A stretch of 64,000 nt of DNA from JALYXS01 sp051003795 (GCA_051003795.1 JBPCKZ010000244.1:1-64000); one strand, 5' to 3'. Positions 1-9,772 are shown, numbered from the stretch's first letter. Notes: generated by a model from the sequence alone, not told the origin. Numbers and translations are program-made.

Positions 1-28
1 CAACGACGATCAAGAAAAGGTGCACGGC

Positions 29-1282
29 TTACCGGATGAAGAACTGCCGCTTATCGATGTCCGGTTCCACCGCGATATCGAAAAATCCGATCATCATTTC
101 TTCCCAGCTTTGCTCGCCCCAGGTCACGTCGGCCGAAGGGTCGGGGTTGAGCGGGTTGTTGGGCGAGTTGTCGTAGTGGGCCGTCCAGATCAGTTGCGTG
201 CCGGCCCGCAACGGTTTCGGCTCGGCAAGATTGTAAGTCGTCTGCCAATGGAAATTGTACGGTTTGACATCGAGCAGCGTTTCCACGTGGCCGTTCGGTC
301 CGGCTACCTGGTATTCAAATTCGCTGCCGCGAAGATGCATGTGCGGAAACAAGCCGACCAGCAGCGCGTCGCGCGGCAGCGTACCGGAGACGCGCACCCG
401 GTAATCGCGCTCGCCGGGAGGAATGTCCAGGCGATCGTTGCCCATCTGCAGTGTGAGCACTCGCCGGGCGGGGTCGCCGCGGAGGAAGCGAATGCCAACC
501 CGGGGCCGGTCGCGCGCGGTAGTTGCTTTCGCAGTGTAGTGTACCTGCAGAACCAGATCGGAACCGGCCGGAATCAATTTAGCCATGCCCTTGCCCCAAG
601 TGGCGGGCGCGCCGCCGGGCGTGTAGATGGCGAGAATATCGCTTTTCGTCTGCCCGGAGTTAGAGGCGTCTTTGAGCCAGTCGTCGCCGCGCTCGCGGAC
701 GTAGAGCACCGCGTGATGCACCACCGAGCGGTCGCTGGGCCGGATCTCGACGGCTTCCACCCACTTATCGTCAGTCAAATTGGGACAAAGAACGATGTAT
801 TGGTAAGCGACCGTGGCGCGCGCCTCGATCGCGAAAGGCCGCGGCGCGGCGAGGATCAGATCGGGTCGCGCAATGTTCCAATCGCCATTCCATTGGAGCG
901 GCGGAGGAGCCTCGCTCTTCAACCCCGCGGGCGCTCCCGCCGCGACCCATCGGTTGACGACCTCGATTTCCCCGGGGCGGAGCGAAGGATCGTTCGCAAA
1001 TTTTCCGTAATGCGGATTGGCAAACCAGGGCGGCATCTTCCGCAGCGCGACCGCTTCCCGGATCGCCGTAGCCCACGGGCGCGCTTGCGCGTAGGTCAGA
1101 AGCGGCATGGGACCGATCTCTCCAGGCCGGTGGCAGGATTGGCAATGAAGTTGAAGGATGGGCAAGACGTCCTTGTAGAAAGTCGTCCCCGCCGCGCGGC
1201 TATTTGCCGTTTGCAAAGCCGCAATCGCCAGGATCGTTAGCAGCCCCTTAACGCGATAGAATAAGTTCTTAGGAATCGACAC
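29..1282 (-). CDS. Secreted copper type II (PHM/DBM-like) monooxygenase-like protein with an N-terminal haem-c site
   Basis: 417 aa from a GTG at 1282; the reading frame is open further upstream, but that part would run through the opposite-strand gene. An N-terminal signal peptide is followed by one CxxCH haem site (residues 47-51). The remainder resembles the copper type II ascorbate-dependent monooxygenase fold: a HH pair at 189-190, a lone His at 248 in VHYT, an HxH at 314/316 in PHMHLRG, and Met residues at 396-397. In PHM-type enzymes His-His-His binds one copper and His-x-His plus Met binds the other, so both sites look present. Its oxidised substrate is unknown. It is divergent from a DUF1592/DUF1552 pair with a six-base gap between start codons. 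Family assignment is fairly sure; function is inference. Confidence 0.8.
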   Translation of the reverse strand: MSIPKNLFYRVKGLLTILAIAALQTANSRAAGTTFYKDVLPILQLHCQSCHRPGEIGPMPLLTYAQARPWATAIREAVALRKMPPWFANPHYGKFANDPSLRPGEIEVVNRWVAAGAPAGLKSEAPPPLQWNGDWNIARPDLILAAPRPFAIEARATVAYQYIVLCPNLTDDKWVEAVEIRPSDRSVVHHAVLYVRERGDDWLKDASNSGQTKSDILAIYTPGGAPATWGKGMAKLIPAGSDLVLQVHYTAKATTARDRPRVGIRFLRGDPARRVLTLQMGNDRLDIPPGERDYRVRVSGTLPRDALLVGLFPHMHLRGSEFEYQVAGPNGHVETLLDVKPYNFHWQTTYNLAEPKPLRAGTQLIWTAHYDNSPNNPLNPDPSADVTWGEQSWEEMMIGFFDIAVEPDIDKRQFFIR

Positions 1283-1288
1283 CCGTCC

Positions 1289-3793
1289 GTGCGTCCCCCT
1301 TCCATCTTCCTCCTCACAATGGGTCTGGTTTGCGGGCTTCCGGCGTTTCAGCCCAGCTCCGAGACGCAATTCCACGAAACCGTTCAACCGCTTTTCGCGA
1401 AGTACTGCTACGCCTGTCATAACGGGAAGATTAAGTCCGGCGCACTGAATCTCGAAGCTTACACCACGGCCGCATCGGTCGCGAGGGACCGTGAAAGATG
1501 GGAAACCATTCTGCGGAAAATTCAGACCGGCGAGATGCCGCCCAAAGGCACGCCGCGACCGAATCCAGCCGACATCAAGTTTGTCACCGGTTGGATTGAA
1601 AGCGAGTTCGAACGCGCCGACGCGTCGGCGAAACCCGAACCCGGGCGCGTGACGGCCCGCCGGCTGAATCGCGCGGAGTACAACAACACGGTGCGCGATC
1701 TGCTCGGCGTGGATTTTCATCCCGCGGACGATTTTCCGCAGGACGATTCGGGCTACGGATTCGACAATATCGGCGACGCTCTTTCGCTTTCCCCGGTATT
1801 GATGGAGAAATATCTTTCGGCTGCATCGAAGATCGCGCGCGCGGCGCTGTTTGGGCCGGAGATTCTAAAGCCGACAGTTGTCCGCCATCAGCCTCCATAC
1901 CGGCTCGGCGCCGATGGCGGCGATAACGCCCGCTTCCTCGCGGATCTGGGCTACACCATGACGAATTATGACGTTACCGGATTGACGCTGCCGAGCGCTT
2001 TGCACGCGATGCACCGGTTTCCCGTGGACGGCGAGTACATTTTCCGCGTCAGTCCGGAGGGGAATCGACCGCGGCCATCCGATCCGTTTCAGGTTGCGAT
2101 TTGGATCGACGGCAAGCAAGCCAAGACGATCGGCTTCGAGGCGTCCAATTCGGCCACCAGCATGGAAGGCGAGGACAAAGAGACCCGGATACGGGTTCCG
2201 GCGGGAGATCACTGGATCGCGGTTTCGGCGTTGCGCCTGTTTGAGGGCCTGCCGGTCAAGTACGGCGGGATGAATCCAACCGCGAAACCGCCTTTGCCGC
2301 TGCCCGATCCCGCAAAATTCATTCCCACGCCGCCGGATGCGACGCCCGAGCGCATCGCCGAGATCGAAAAAGCGAAGGCTTCAATTTTGGCCAAAGCCAA
2401 GAGGCCGCCCACGATCACGGACGTTAACTTCCGGGTGAATTTCGTCGAAATTACCGGCCCATTCGATCCGGCGAAAGGGCCATCGCCGGCGAGCGCGAAA
2501 AAGATATTCACGTGCCCGAATCGTACGCCCGAATCCGCGCGCAAAATCGTATCCGAATTGGCCCGTCGCGCTTATCGCCGTCCCGTTACGGCGCGCGAGG
2601 TGAACCGCTTGCTGGCCCTGATGACCGACGACCAAAAGCGCGGCGATTCGTTCGAGCGGACGCTCGCCGTGCCGATCGAGGCCATGCTGGTCTCGCCGAA
2701 TTTTCTGTTCCGCATCGAGAGCGATCCGAAGCCCCGGAATAACGATCCCGAGCATTCCATCGGCGATTACGAATTGGCTTCGCGGCTGTCCTATTTTCTG
2801 TGGAGCAGCATGCCGGACGATGAGTTGCTGCGCTGCGCGGATCGGAAGACGCTGCGGAGGCCGGACGTGCTTGCGGCGCAGGCTCGCCGTATGTTGAAAG
2901 ATCCGAAGTCGCAGGCGTTGATCGAAAACTTCGGCGGCCAGTGGCTTGAATTCCGCGCGCTCGAATCCGTCAAGCCGGACCCGGAGCGCTTTCGGAATTT
3001 CGACGAGTATCTGCGCATGTCGATGCGCCAAGAGACCGAGATGTTCTTCGCGAACATGGTTCGGGAAGACCGGAGCGTGCTGGATTTCCTCGATGCCAAA
3101 TACTCCTTTCTGAACGAGGAATTGGCGAAGTTCTACGGCATCGCGGGCGTGACCGGGCCGGAATTCCGCAAGGTCGATCTGACCGGCACTCCGCGCGGCG
3201 GAGTGTTAACGCAGGCGAGCGTGCTGACGGCATCGTCTTATGCGACCAGAACCTCGGTGGTGCTGCGCGGGAAATGGATTCTGGAAAATCTGCTGAATGC
3301 TCCCGTGCCTCCGCCTCCGCCGAACGTGCCGGCGTTGGATGAAGCCTCGGTGGGCGCGTCCATGTCGTTGCGGCAACAGATGGAGAAACATCGCGCCAAT
3401 CCGGTTTGCTCATCCTGCCACTCGCGCATGGACCCGCTCGGTTTTGGCCTCGAAAATTTCGACGCCATCGGACACTGGCGCGCGCGGGACGGAAAATTTC
3501 CCATTGACGCCTCGGGCGTATTGCCGGACGGGAAGGCGTTCAACGGCCCCGATGAGTTGAAAGCCATTCTAAAAGGCGACCGCGGCGCGTTCGCGGATTG
3601 CCTGACGGAAAAGCTTTTGACCTACGCCCTGGGGCGGGGCCTCGAGCACTACGATAAACCGGCGCTCAAAACCATTTCGAGCCATCTGGCCCAAAACGAT
3701 TACCGCTTCTCCACGCTGGTCCTGGAGATTGTGAAAAGTTTACCGTTTCAAATGCGAAGAGGAGATCGAGCGATCCATGATAATCACACGTAA
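1289..3793 (+). CDS. DUF1592/DUF1588/DUF1585 planctomycete-type cytochrome c protein
   Basis: 834 aa from a GTG at 1289 that gives a good signal peptide; an ATG at 1319 is an alternative. An N-terminal PSCyt1-like haem site (CYACH, residues 40-44) is followed by the RRLNRAEYNNTVRDLL block of DUF1587, then DUF1592/DUF1588-type sequence. A second CxxCH (residues 707-711, CSSCH followed by RMDPLGFGLENFD) marks the DUF1585 end. Such proteins are common in Planctomycetes and Acidobacteria, almost always beside a DUF1552 gene as here, and are thought to be extracytoplasmic redox proteins of unknown substrate. The last 17 bases overlap the DUF1552 gene, indicating one transcript. Confidence 0.9.
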   Translation: MRPPSIFLLTMGLVCGLPAFQPSSETQFHETVQPLFAKYCYACHNGKIKSGALNLEAYTTAASVARDRERWETILRKIQTGEMPPKGTPRPNPADIKFVTGWIESEFERADASAKPEPGRVTARRLNRAEYNNTVRDLLGVDFHPADDFPQDDSGYGFDNIGDALSLSPVLMEKYLSAASKIARAALFGPEILKPTVVRHQPPYRLGADGGDNARFLADLGYTMTNYDVTGLTLPSALHAMHRFPVDGEYIFRVSPEGNRPRPSDPFQVAIWIDGKQAKTIGFEASNSATSMEGEDKETRIRVPAGDHWIAVSALRLFEGLPVKYGGMNPTAKPPLPLPDPAKFIPTPPDATPERIAEIEKAKASILAKAKRPPTITDVNFRVNFVEITGPFDPAKGPSPASAKKIFTCPNRTPESARKIVSELARRAYRRPVTAREVNRLLALMTDDQKRGDSFERTLAVPIEAMLVSPNFLFRIESDPKPRNNDPEHSIGDYELASRLSYFLWSSMPDDELLRCADRKTLRRPDVLAAQARRMLKDPKSQALIENFGGQWLEFRALESVKPDPERFRNFDEYLRMSMRQETEMFFANMVREDRSVLDFLDAKYSFLNEELAKFYGIAGVTGPEFRKVDLTGTPRGGVLTQASVLTASSYATRTSVVLRGKWILENLLNAPVPPPPPNVPALDEASVGASMSLRQQMEKHRANPVCSSCHSRMDPLGFGLENFDAIGHWRARDGKFPIDASGVLPDGKAFNGPDELKAILKGDRGAFADCLTEKLLTYALGRGLEHYDKPALKTISSHLAQNDYRFSTLVLEIVKSLPFQMRRGDRAIHDNHT

Positions 3794-5129
3794 GCGCCTG
3801 CACCGGCGGACTTTTCTGAAGGGAATGGGGGCGGCGATCGGCCTTCCACTGCTCGATTCGATGACGCCCGCTTTTGCCGGGCCGGCCGCGCTCAATCAAG
3901 CGCCCACGCGCCTGTTCTTCACCTATATTCCGATCGGCGCAACCATGGACCAGTGGGTTCCGAAGGGGACTGGCGCGGACTATGAGATCTCCCGGATCCT
4001 GAAACCGCTGACGGCCTTCCGCGACGATTTTTGCGTGCTGTCGGGTCTCGATCACCATCAGGCGGAGGAGCTCGGCGACGGGCCGGGCGATCACGCGCGC
4101 GCGGGCGCGTGCTACCTGACCGGCATTCACCCGAAGAAGACCGCTGGATCGGATATTCGGGGCGGCATTTCGGTGGATCAGATCGTCGCCCAAAAGACGG
4201 CTTCGATCACGCGCTTCGGATCGATCGAGCTTGGCTGCGACGATACGCGCACGGTGGGCGCGTGCGATTCGGGTTATAGCTGCGCTTACCAGAACAGCAT
4301 TTCGTGGCGCACGCCGACCTCGCCGATGCCGCCCGAAACCAACCCGCGAACGGTGTTCGAGCGCATGTTCGGCTCGGAAGATTTGAGTCTTCCGCCGGCA
4401 GTTCGCGCGCGAGAGGCGGCGTCCCGCAAGAGCATTCTCGACATGGTCGGCGAAGACACGCAATTGCTCGCCCGAAACTTGGGGCGGGCGGATCGCCGCA
4501 AAATCGACGAGTATCTTTATGCGGTGCGCGAGATCGAGAAGCGCATTGAAAGCGCGGAGAAAGAGCACAACCAGTTCACGCCTGCGATCGAGAAACCGGC
4601 TGGAGTGCCGGTGCTCTTCGCCGACTATCTCAAGCTGATGTTCGACATTCAGGTGCTTGCCATGCAGGCGGACCTGACGCGGACGGCAACCTTCATGATC
4701 GGGCGTGAAGGCAGCCAGCGTACCTACAACGAAATCGGCATTCCGGAGCCGCACCATCCGTTGACGCACCACCGCGGAAATCCGGACAACATCGAGAAGA
4801 TCACTCGCATTAATACGTTCCATGCGGAGCAGTTCGCATATTTTCTCGGGAAGCTGAAATCGACGCGGGATGGCGACGGCACGCTGCTCGATCACTCGAT
4901 GATCGTCTATGGCAGCGGCATCTCCGACGGCAACGCGCATAGCAAGGTGAATCTGCCGGTGGTGCTCGCCGGCCGCGGGAACGGGGCTTTGAAGCCGGGC
5001 AGGCACATCGCTTTCCCGAAAGGGACGCCCATGACGAACCTTTATTTAACGCTGCTCGATCGCATGGACGTGCATCCGGAGACGATCGGCGACAGCACCG
5101 GGAAGTTGCAGCACATCACGGAACTTTAG
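3777..5129 (+). CDS. DUF1552 protein, Tat-exported
   Basis: 450 aa. The N-terminus has a twin-arginine motif (RRTFLKG, residues 9-15) followed by a hydrophobic stretch, indicating export in a folded state. The body has features typical of DUF1552: FFTYIPIGATMDQW near residue 43, a central segment around GREGSQR, and a His-rich stretch near EPHHPLTHHRG. Its start overlaps the end of the DUF1592 gene by 17 bases, so the two are translationally coupled and probably act together in the cell envelope. The reaction is unknown for the whole family. Confidence 0.9.
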   Translation: MIITRKRLHRRTFLKGMGAAIGLPLLDSMTPAFAGPAALNQAPTRLFFTYIPIGATMDQWVPKGTGADYEISRILKPLTAFRDDFCVLSGLDHHQAEELGDGPGDHARAGACYLTGIHPKKTAGSDIRGGISVDQIVAQKTASITRFGSIELGCDDTRTVGACDSGYSCAYQNSISWRTPTSPMPPETNPRTVFERMFGSEDLSLPPAVRAREAASRKSILDMVGEDTQLLARNLGRADRRKIDEYLYAVREIEKRIESAEKEHNQFTPAIEKPAGVPVLFADYLKLMFDIQVLAMQADLTRTATFMIGREGSQRTYNEIGIPEPHHPLTHHRGNPDNIEKITRINTFHAEQFAYFLGKLKSTRDGDGTLLDHSMIVYGSGISDGNAHSKVNLPVVLAGRGNGALKPGRHIAFPKGTPMTNLYLTLLDRMDVHPETIGDSTGKLQHITEL

Positions 5130-5167
5130 TCGCGTTGCGCCGTCTACGGCCGCCGCACGATGAAATA

Positions 5168-6619
5168 TCAGCCTATTTTCCCGGCGAGCATAGGAGTGTG
5201 AGCCGCTTGCCTCGCCTGCGGCTCGCCATTCTTCCGCGGCGCCGCCCGCCCGATACCGGTATAATCGAAGCCCGCCCGCCGGGCGGTCTCGGGGTCGAAT
5301 AAATTGCGTCCGTCGACAAGTATGGCGCGCGACATCCGTTTCGCCAAGTCCGAGAGATCCAGATCCTTGAATTGCGGCCATTCCGTGACCACGACCAGGG
5401 CGTCGGCTTTGTCCGCGATGGTCACCGGGTCCGTCGCATAGGAAATCCGCAAATCGGGGTGTTGTTCGCGGCAAGCGCCCATGGCGATAGGGTCGTACGC
5501 CCTCACCCGCGCGCCCATCTGCAACAGCTTTTCGGCAATTTGCAGACTCGGGGCGTCCCGCAGATCGTCGGTGTTGGGCTTGAATGCCAGCCCGAGCAGG
5601 GCGATTGTCCTGCCCTTCAAAATGAAAAGCTTCTCCTGGAGCTTCTGGATCACCAGTTGCCGCTGCACGCGGTTCACGGCGAGCGAGGCCTCGAGCAGGC
5701 GCGCCTGATATCCATATTCGCCCGCGATGTGCAGCAAGGATTGCACGTCCTTGCCGAAACAACTTCCGCCCCAGCCGATGCCGGGATTCAGGAAACTGCG
5801 GCCAATCCGCGCATCGAGGCCAATGCCGGACATCACTTCCGTCGCGTCGGCGCCCACTCGCTCGCAAATGTTCGCGACTTCATTCGAGAAGCCGATTTTC
5901 ATCGCGAGGAAAGCGTTGGCCGCATACTTGATCATTTCCGCGCTGGTCAGCGTCGTGGTCACGAGGGGGACGTGGTGTAAGCCCGGAGGCCGGGGCAAAA
6001 ACGAAGGCGCCGCGAACTTCTGATCTTTCAGCGCGTAATAAAGCTCGCGAAGAACCGAGATCGTCCGCTCGTCTTCGGCCCCCAAAACAATCCGGTCGGC
6101 ATAGAATGAATCCGCGATTGCCGATCCTTCGCGCAAAAATTCCGGATTGCTGGCGACGCCGAACTCGATCTGATCCTCCATGCCGGACTGCGATTCGCGG
6201 ATGCCTTCATGCACCAGCGTCTCGACCAGATTTCCGCACCCGACCGGCACCGTGGACTTGTTGACGACGACGCGGTAGCGCGACGGGTCCATGGCCGCGC
6301 CGATGGCGCGCGCGGCGGCCTCGAGATAAACCAGGTTCGCTTCGCCGCTCGGTTGCGGCGGCGTTCCGACGGCGATAAAAATTACATCGCTTTGCTTGAC
6401 GGCGAGAGTGAGATCGGTCGCGAAATCAAGACCGCCGTTGCGGTCCGCCAAGGGGAGAAGCTCGGCCAGAAACGGCTCATAGATCGGAATTTCGCCATTG
6501 CGAAGTTTCGCGATCTTCGATTCGTCCGTATCCACGCAGGTGACACGGTGGCCGAGATAAGCGAGGCAGACCCCCGTCACCGTACCCACGTACCCCGTGC
6601 CGATTACCGTAACTCTCAT
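5168..6619 (-). CDS. ugd: UDP-glucose 6-dehydrogenase
   Basis: 483 aa. It oxidises UDP-glucose to UDP-glucuronate with two NAD+, supplying acidic sugars for exopolysaccharide. An N-terminal Rossmann motif (GTGYVG at residues 7-12) is followed by the GTPP motif near 85, the central dimerisation helix and the catalytic Cys287 in GGSCFGKD. The C-terminal UDP-sugar binding domain ends near residue 460, and the last ~20 residues are a low-complexity tail. It follows moeA on the same strand after a 67-bp gap and converges with the DUF1552 gene. The length is slightly above the usual ~430-450 because of the tail. Confidence 0.95.
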   Translation of the reverse strand: MRVTVIGTGYVGTVTGVCLAYLGHRVTCVDTDESKIAKLRNGEIPIYEPFLAELLPLADRNGGLDFATDLTLAVKQSDVIFIAVGTPPQPSGEANLVYLEAAARAIGAAMDPSRYRVVVNKSTVPVGCGNLVETLVHEGIRESQSGMEDQIEFGVASNPEFLREGSAIADSFYADRIVLGAEDERTISVLRELYYALKDQKFAAPSFLPRPPGLHHVPLVTTTLTSAEMIKYAANAFLAMKIGFSNEVANICERVGADATEVMSGIGLDARIGRSFLNPGIGWGGSCFGKDVQSLLHIAGEYGYQARLLEASLAVNRVQRQLVIQKLQEKLFILKGRTIALLGLAFKPNTDDLRDAPSLQIAEKLLQMGARVRAYDPIAMGACREQHPDLRISYATDPVTIADKADALVVVTEWPQFKDLDLSDLAKRMSRAILVDGRNLFDPETARRAGFDYTGIGRAAPRKNGEPQARQAAHTPMLAGKIG

Positions 6620-6686
6620 CTGGCTCCTTGTAATCGAACTAATCGCCGTGAATTAAGCCGTGAATCAATAAGTGTAGCGCCTTCCT

Positions 6687-7868
6687 TCATTTCAGCAGCA
6701 CCGGCATCAGATCGCCGGCGCTCCATGCTTCGCGATCCGCGTCGGCCACCAGAAAAGCATTCCCCCGGCACAAAGCCGGAACATCGCTCGAACCCTTCCA
6801 TGGAACGGGCGTGAGACTTGCGCCCTCGCCCACGTAAGCCGGCAGAAACCGCGTGAGACCCTTTTTATGGCGGAATTCTTGCGTAAGCCGCGCCAGAGTC
6901 AACGGTAGGGCCGATTCCGCTTGCCCCCCAAGCAGTTCCAAAGCCGCGCGCGCGAACAATTCAAACGTCACCATGGTCGATGCCGGATTGCCCGGCAGTC
7001 CGAAAAAGAAGCGCTCCCGCGCGCGCCCAAACACCAACGGCTGTCCCGGCTGGATGGCCACGCGGTCGAAGTAAAACCCGGCGCCGCATCCGGCCAGCAC
7101 TTTTTCGACAATATCGTACTTCCCCGCCGAAACGCCTCCCGAAAGGAGCAGCATGTCGGACGACAAACCGCGATCGACTAGCGCGCGCGTATCTTCGTAA
7201 TCGTCTTTAGCCACCGCCAGGATCTCCGGGATGCCGCCCGCGCGTGTCACTTGAATCGCGAGCGAGTAGACATTCGAGTTGCGAATCTGGTGATCGAGCG
7301 GGGTATCCGTGATGGCAACGATTTCGTCGCCGGTTGCTAGAATCGCGACCCGCGGCTTCCGGTAGACAGGGACCGGTTCGCATCCCACTGTTGCCAGCAA
7401 CGCCAGGTCGGTGAACGTTAAACGCTTGCCCGCCGGAAGTAGCGGTTGGCCGGCTCGCGCTTCCCCGCCCCGGGCGTTGATGAACTGCCCGGTCGGGACC
7501 GCGCGAGTGAAACGGATGGTTGCGCCGGTGCGTTCGACATGTTCGACCATGACAACCGCATCGGCGCCATTCGGAATGGGAGCCCCGGTCATGATTTCGA
7601 CGGCCTCGCCGGCCTTCACCGTGCCCGCGTAGGATTCACCGGCACGAACTTCGCCTACAACCTGTAGTTCTCCGGGCAGTTCGTCCGAGCGCACCGCAAA
7701 ACCGTCGCGGGTGGCGCGATCGAGCGGCGGGTAGTCCCGATCGGCGCGAATTTCTTCGGCAAGTACCCGGCCGCCGGCGGCTTCAAGAGCGACGATCTCC
7801 GTCGCGGGCGTAACCCGGGCGCGATTCACTTCGCGGATGACACACTCGCGAGCCTCTTCAAAAGTCAT
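6687..7868 (-). CDS. moeA: Molybdopterin molybdenumtransferase
   Basis: 393 aa. MoeA inserts molybdate into adenylylated molybdopterin, the last step of molybdenum cofactor synthesis. Recognisable are the N-terminal TFEEA start, the RDGFAV motif (around residue 52), the GAPIPNGAD motif, and the MPT-binding core with SGGVSAGKYD and GLPGNPAS. The ATG at 7868 forms an ATGA overlap with the ddl stop, which sets the start; the open frame extends further upstream only as overlap with ddl. It is the last gene of an overlapping run with asnS, arginase and ddl, a mix with no pathway link. Confidence 0.95.
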   Translation of the reverse strand: MTFEEARECVIREVNRARVTPATEIVALEAAGGRVLAEEIRADRDYPPLDRATRDGFAVRSDELPGELQVVGEVRAGESYAGTVKAGEAVEIMTGAPIPNGADAVVMVEHVERTGATIRFTRAVPTGQFINARGGEARAGQPLLPAGKRLTFTDLALLATVGCEPVPVYRKPRVAILATGDEIVAITDTPLDHQIRNSNVYSLAIQVTRAGGIPEILAVAKDDYEDTRALVDRGLSSDMLLLSGGVSAGKYDIVEKVLAGCGAGFYFDRVAIQPGQPLVFGRARERFFFGLPGNPASTMVTFELFARAALELLGGQAESALPLTLARLTQEFRHKKGLTRFLPAYVGEGASLTPVPWKGSSDVPALCRGNAFLVADADREAWSAGDLMPVLLK

Positions 7869-8842
7869 CGCGTGAAACGCGTTGCCTTCCGCCGCGCGTG
7901 GCGTTCCAGCGCCAGTTCGATCAATCGGTCGATCAATTGCGCGAACGCAATCCCGCCGTGCTCCCACATTTTCGGAAACATGCTGATGGAAGTAAACCCC
8001 GGAATCGTATTGATCTCGTTGATGTACAACTTGCCCGTCGCGTTCTCCAGCAGAAAATCGACGCGCGCCATTCCCTCGCACTGCACGGCCTCGTAGCACC
8101 CGATCGCAAGCCGCCGCATCTCCTCCGTTTGCTCCGGCGGGAGCTTTGCGGGCAATTCGAATCTCGCCTGGTTCAGCAGATATTTATCCTCATAATCGTA
8201 AAACTCGCGAGACGGCAATATCTCGCATGGCATCGATGCCAGCGGCTTTTCGTTTCCCATCACCGAACACTCGAACTCGCGTCCCGCAATGCCGCGCTCC
8301 ACGATTATCTTGCTGTCGAACTCAGCCGCGAGGGCCACGGCGGTTTCCAGTCCCGCGCAATCATGCGCTTTCGAAATTCCTACCGACGACCCGAGATTTG
8401 CCGGCTTCACAAACATCGGAAAATCGAAGCTCGCGCAAAGCTCTTCCGTGGCCAGGTTATCGCGCGTCAGAATGCGGTACTCGACCACCGGCAGCCCGCG
8501 ATCCCGGCACACGCGCTTCATCATGTCTTTATCCATCGAGACGGCGGATGCGAGCACGCCCGCCCCGACGTAAGGCAGATCCGCGAGTTCGAGCAGCCCT
8601 TGCACCGTGCCGTCTTCGCCGAACGTGCCGTGTAGGATCGGAAACACGACGTCGATGTGCGACTGCGCGCCAGGCTCCGGGAGTATCGGCTTCGGGCTCC
8701 ACTTGCCCTCTTTGCTAATGCGGTAATGCAGAATTTCATAGCGCGAGGGATCCAGCGCCCGAATAATCGATTCGGCGGAGCGGATCGAAATCTCGTGCTC
8801 GCCCGAACGTCCGCCATAGACGATTGCGACGCGAAGTTTCAT
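7865..8842 (-). CDS. ddl: D-alanine--D-alanine ligase
   Basis: 325 aa, an ATP-grasp enzyme that joins two D-alanines for peptidoglycan precursor synthesis in the cytoplasm. Visible landmarks are YGGRSGEHEIS at the N-terminus, HGTFGEDGT, the ATP-grasp segment around VKPANLGSSVGI, and the metal-binding end YINEINTIPGFTSISMFP. The length is normal. The start overlaps the arginase stop by one base (TAATG) and its end overlaps moeA by four bases, so it is translationally coupled on both sides. Confidence 0.97.
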   Translation of the reverse strand: MKLRVAIVYGGRSGEHEISIRSAESIIRALDPSRYEILHYRISKEGKWSPKPILPEPGAQSHIDVVFPILHGTFGEDGTVQGLLELADLPYVGAGVLASAVSMDKDMMKRVCRDRGLPVVEYRILTRDNLATEELCASFDFPMFVKPANLGSSVGISKAHDCAGLETAVALAAEFDSKIIVERGIAGREFECSVMGNEKPLASMPCEILPSREFYDYEDKYLLNQARFELPAKLPPEQTEEMRRLAIGCYEAVQCEGMARVDFLLENATGKLYINEINTIPGFTSISMFPKMWEHGGIAFAQLIDRLIELALERHARRKATRFTR

Positions 8843-9756
8843 TAGATGATTTTTTTCCCTAGCGCGGACATTACCAGCTCAACCGCGAGATCGGCGGTGC
8901 GATTCACTTCGTCGATCGCGGGATTCACTTCGACCACTTCCATCGAAATCATGTTTCCGCTGTCGCAAATCATTTCCATGGCAAGGTGCGCCTCGCGATA
9001 AGTCGCGCCGCCGCGCACGGGAGTACCCACGCCCGGAGCCTCGCGCGGATCGACAAAATCGAGATCGAGAGAAAGGTGGAAGCCGGCCGTGCCGCGCGAG
9101 ACCGCCGCGATCGCTTCATCCATCACCGGGCGCAGCCCGCGCTCGTCGATATCGCGCATGGTGAACACGCTTACGCCGGATTCGCGCACTTGCGGGCGCT
9201 CCCGATTATCGACCTCGCGGACGCCGACCAGCGCGACATTTTGCGCGGCGGTCTTCGGAGAGAAACCGAACAGGCGCGTCAGCTCCGGCGGACCCATTCC
9301 GATGCAGCAGGCGAGCGGCATGCCGTGAACGTTCCCGCTCGGACTGCTCTCCGGCGTGTTCATGTCGGCGTGCGCGTCGATCCAGAGGAGGCCCAGCTTC
9401 TCGCCCTTTTCGCGAAGCACGCGCGCCATTCCGGCCACCGTGCCGATCGCGATCGAATGATCGCCGCCCAGCACCAGCGGGGCTTTGCCTTCCGATGCCG
9501 CTTGCACGACCATTTCGCCCAAGCGCTCGCACACGGCCGCAATTTGCGGAAGATATTTGGCATCGCGCGGACCTTCGGGCAGGCTCTCGGCTTGCTCGAC
9601 GGCAACATTGCCGAGATCTTCGACATCGTAGCCGAGCGCCGCCACTCGCTTGTTTAGATTGGCGACCCGTAGCGCGGATGGACCCATGTCCACGCCTCGG
9701 CGGTCCGAGCCGAGATCGAGAGGCGCGCCGATAATCGCGATGCTCGAATGCTTCAT
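8842..9756 (-). CDS. rocF: Arginase
   Basis: 304 aa. It hydrolyses arginine to ornithine and urea with a dimanganese centre. The metal-binding motifs of the ureohydrolase family are all present: GGDHS, DAHAD and SLDLDFVDP. The ATG at 9756 begins MKHSSIAIIGAPLDLG, the expected family N-terminus; the open frame upstream only shadows asnS. Sixteen bases separate it from the asnS stop, and its own stop overlaps the ddl start. Arginase rather than agmatinase is favoured by overall length and the HGMPLACC segment, but substrate is not proven. Confidence 0.92.
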   Translation of the reverse strand: MKHSSIAIIGAPLDLGSDRRGVDMGPSALRVANLNKRVAALGYDVEDLGNVAVEQAESLPEGPRDAKYLPQIAAVCERLGEMVVQAASEGKAPLVLGGDHSIAIGTVAGMARVLREKGEKLGLLWIDAHADMNTPESSPSGNVHGMPLACCIGMGPPELTRLFGFSPKTAAQNVALVGVREVDNRERPQVRESGVSVFTMRDIDERGLRPVMDEAIAAVSRGTAGFHLSLDLDFVDPREAPGVGTPVRGGATYREAHLAMEMICDSGNMISMEVVEVNPAIDEVNRTADLAVELVMSALGKKII

Positions 9757-9772
9757 GCGCGCGCCACAAGGC

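Noticed and set aside
20..1240. 406-codon plus-strand frame opposite the copper monooxygenase-like gene
   Set aside because: No recognisable motif and typical GC-rich antisense composition.
3666..5006. 446-codon minus-strand frame opposite the DUF1552 gene
   Set aside because: Arg/Ala/His-rich with no domain; a shadow of the strongly supported DUF1552 gene in GC-rich DNA.
7869..8099. Upstream extension of the moeA frame
   Set aside because: It lies within ddl; the ATGA overlap start at 7868 gives the right N-terminus.
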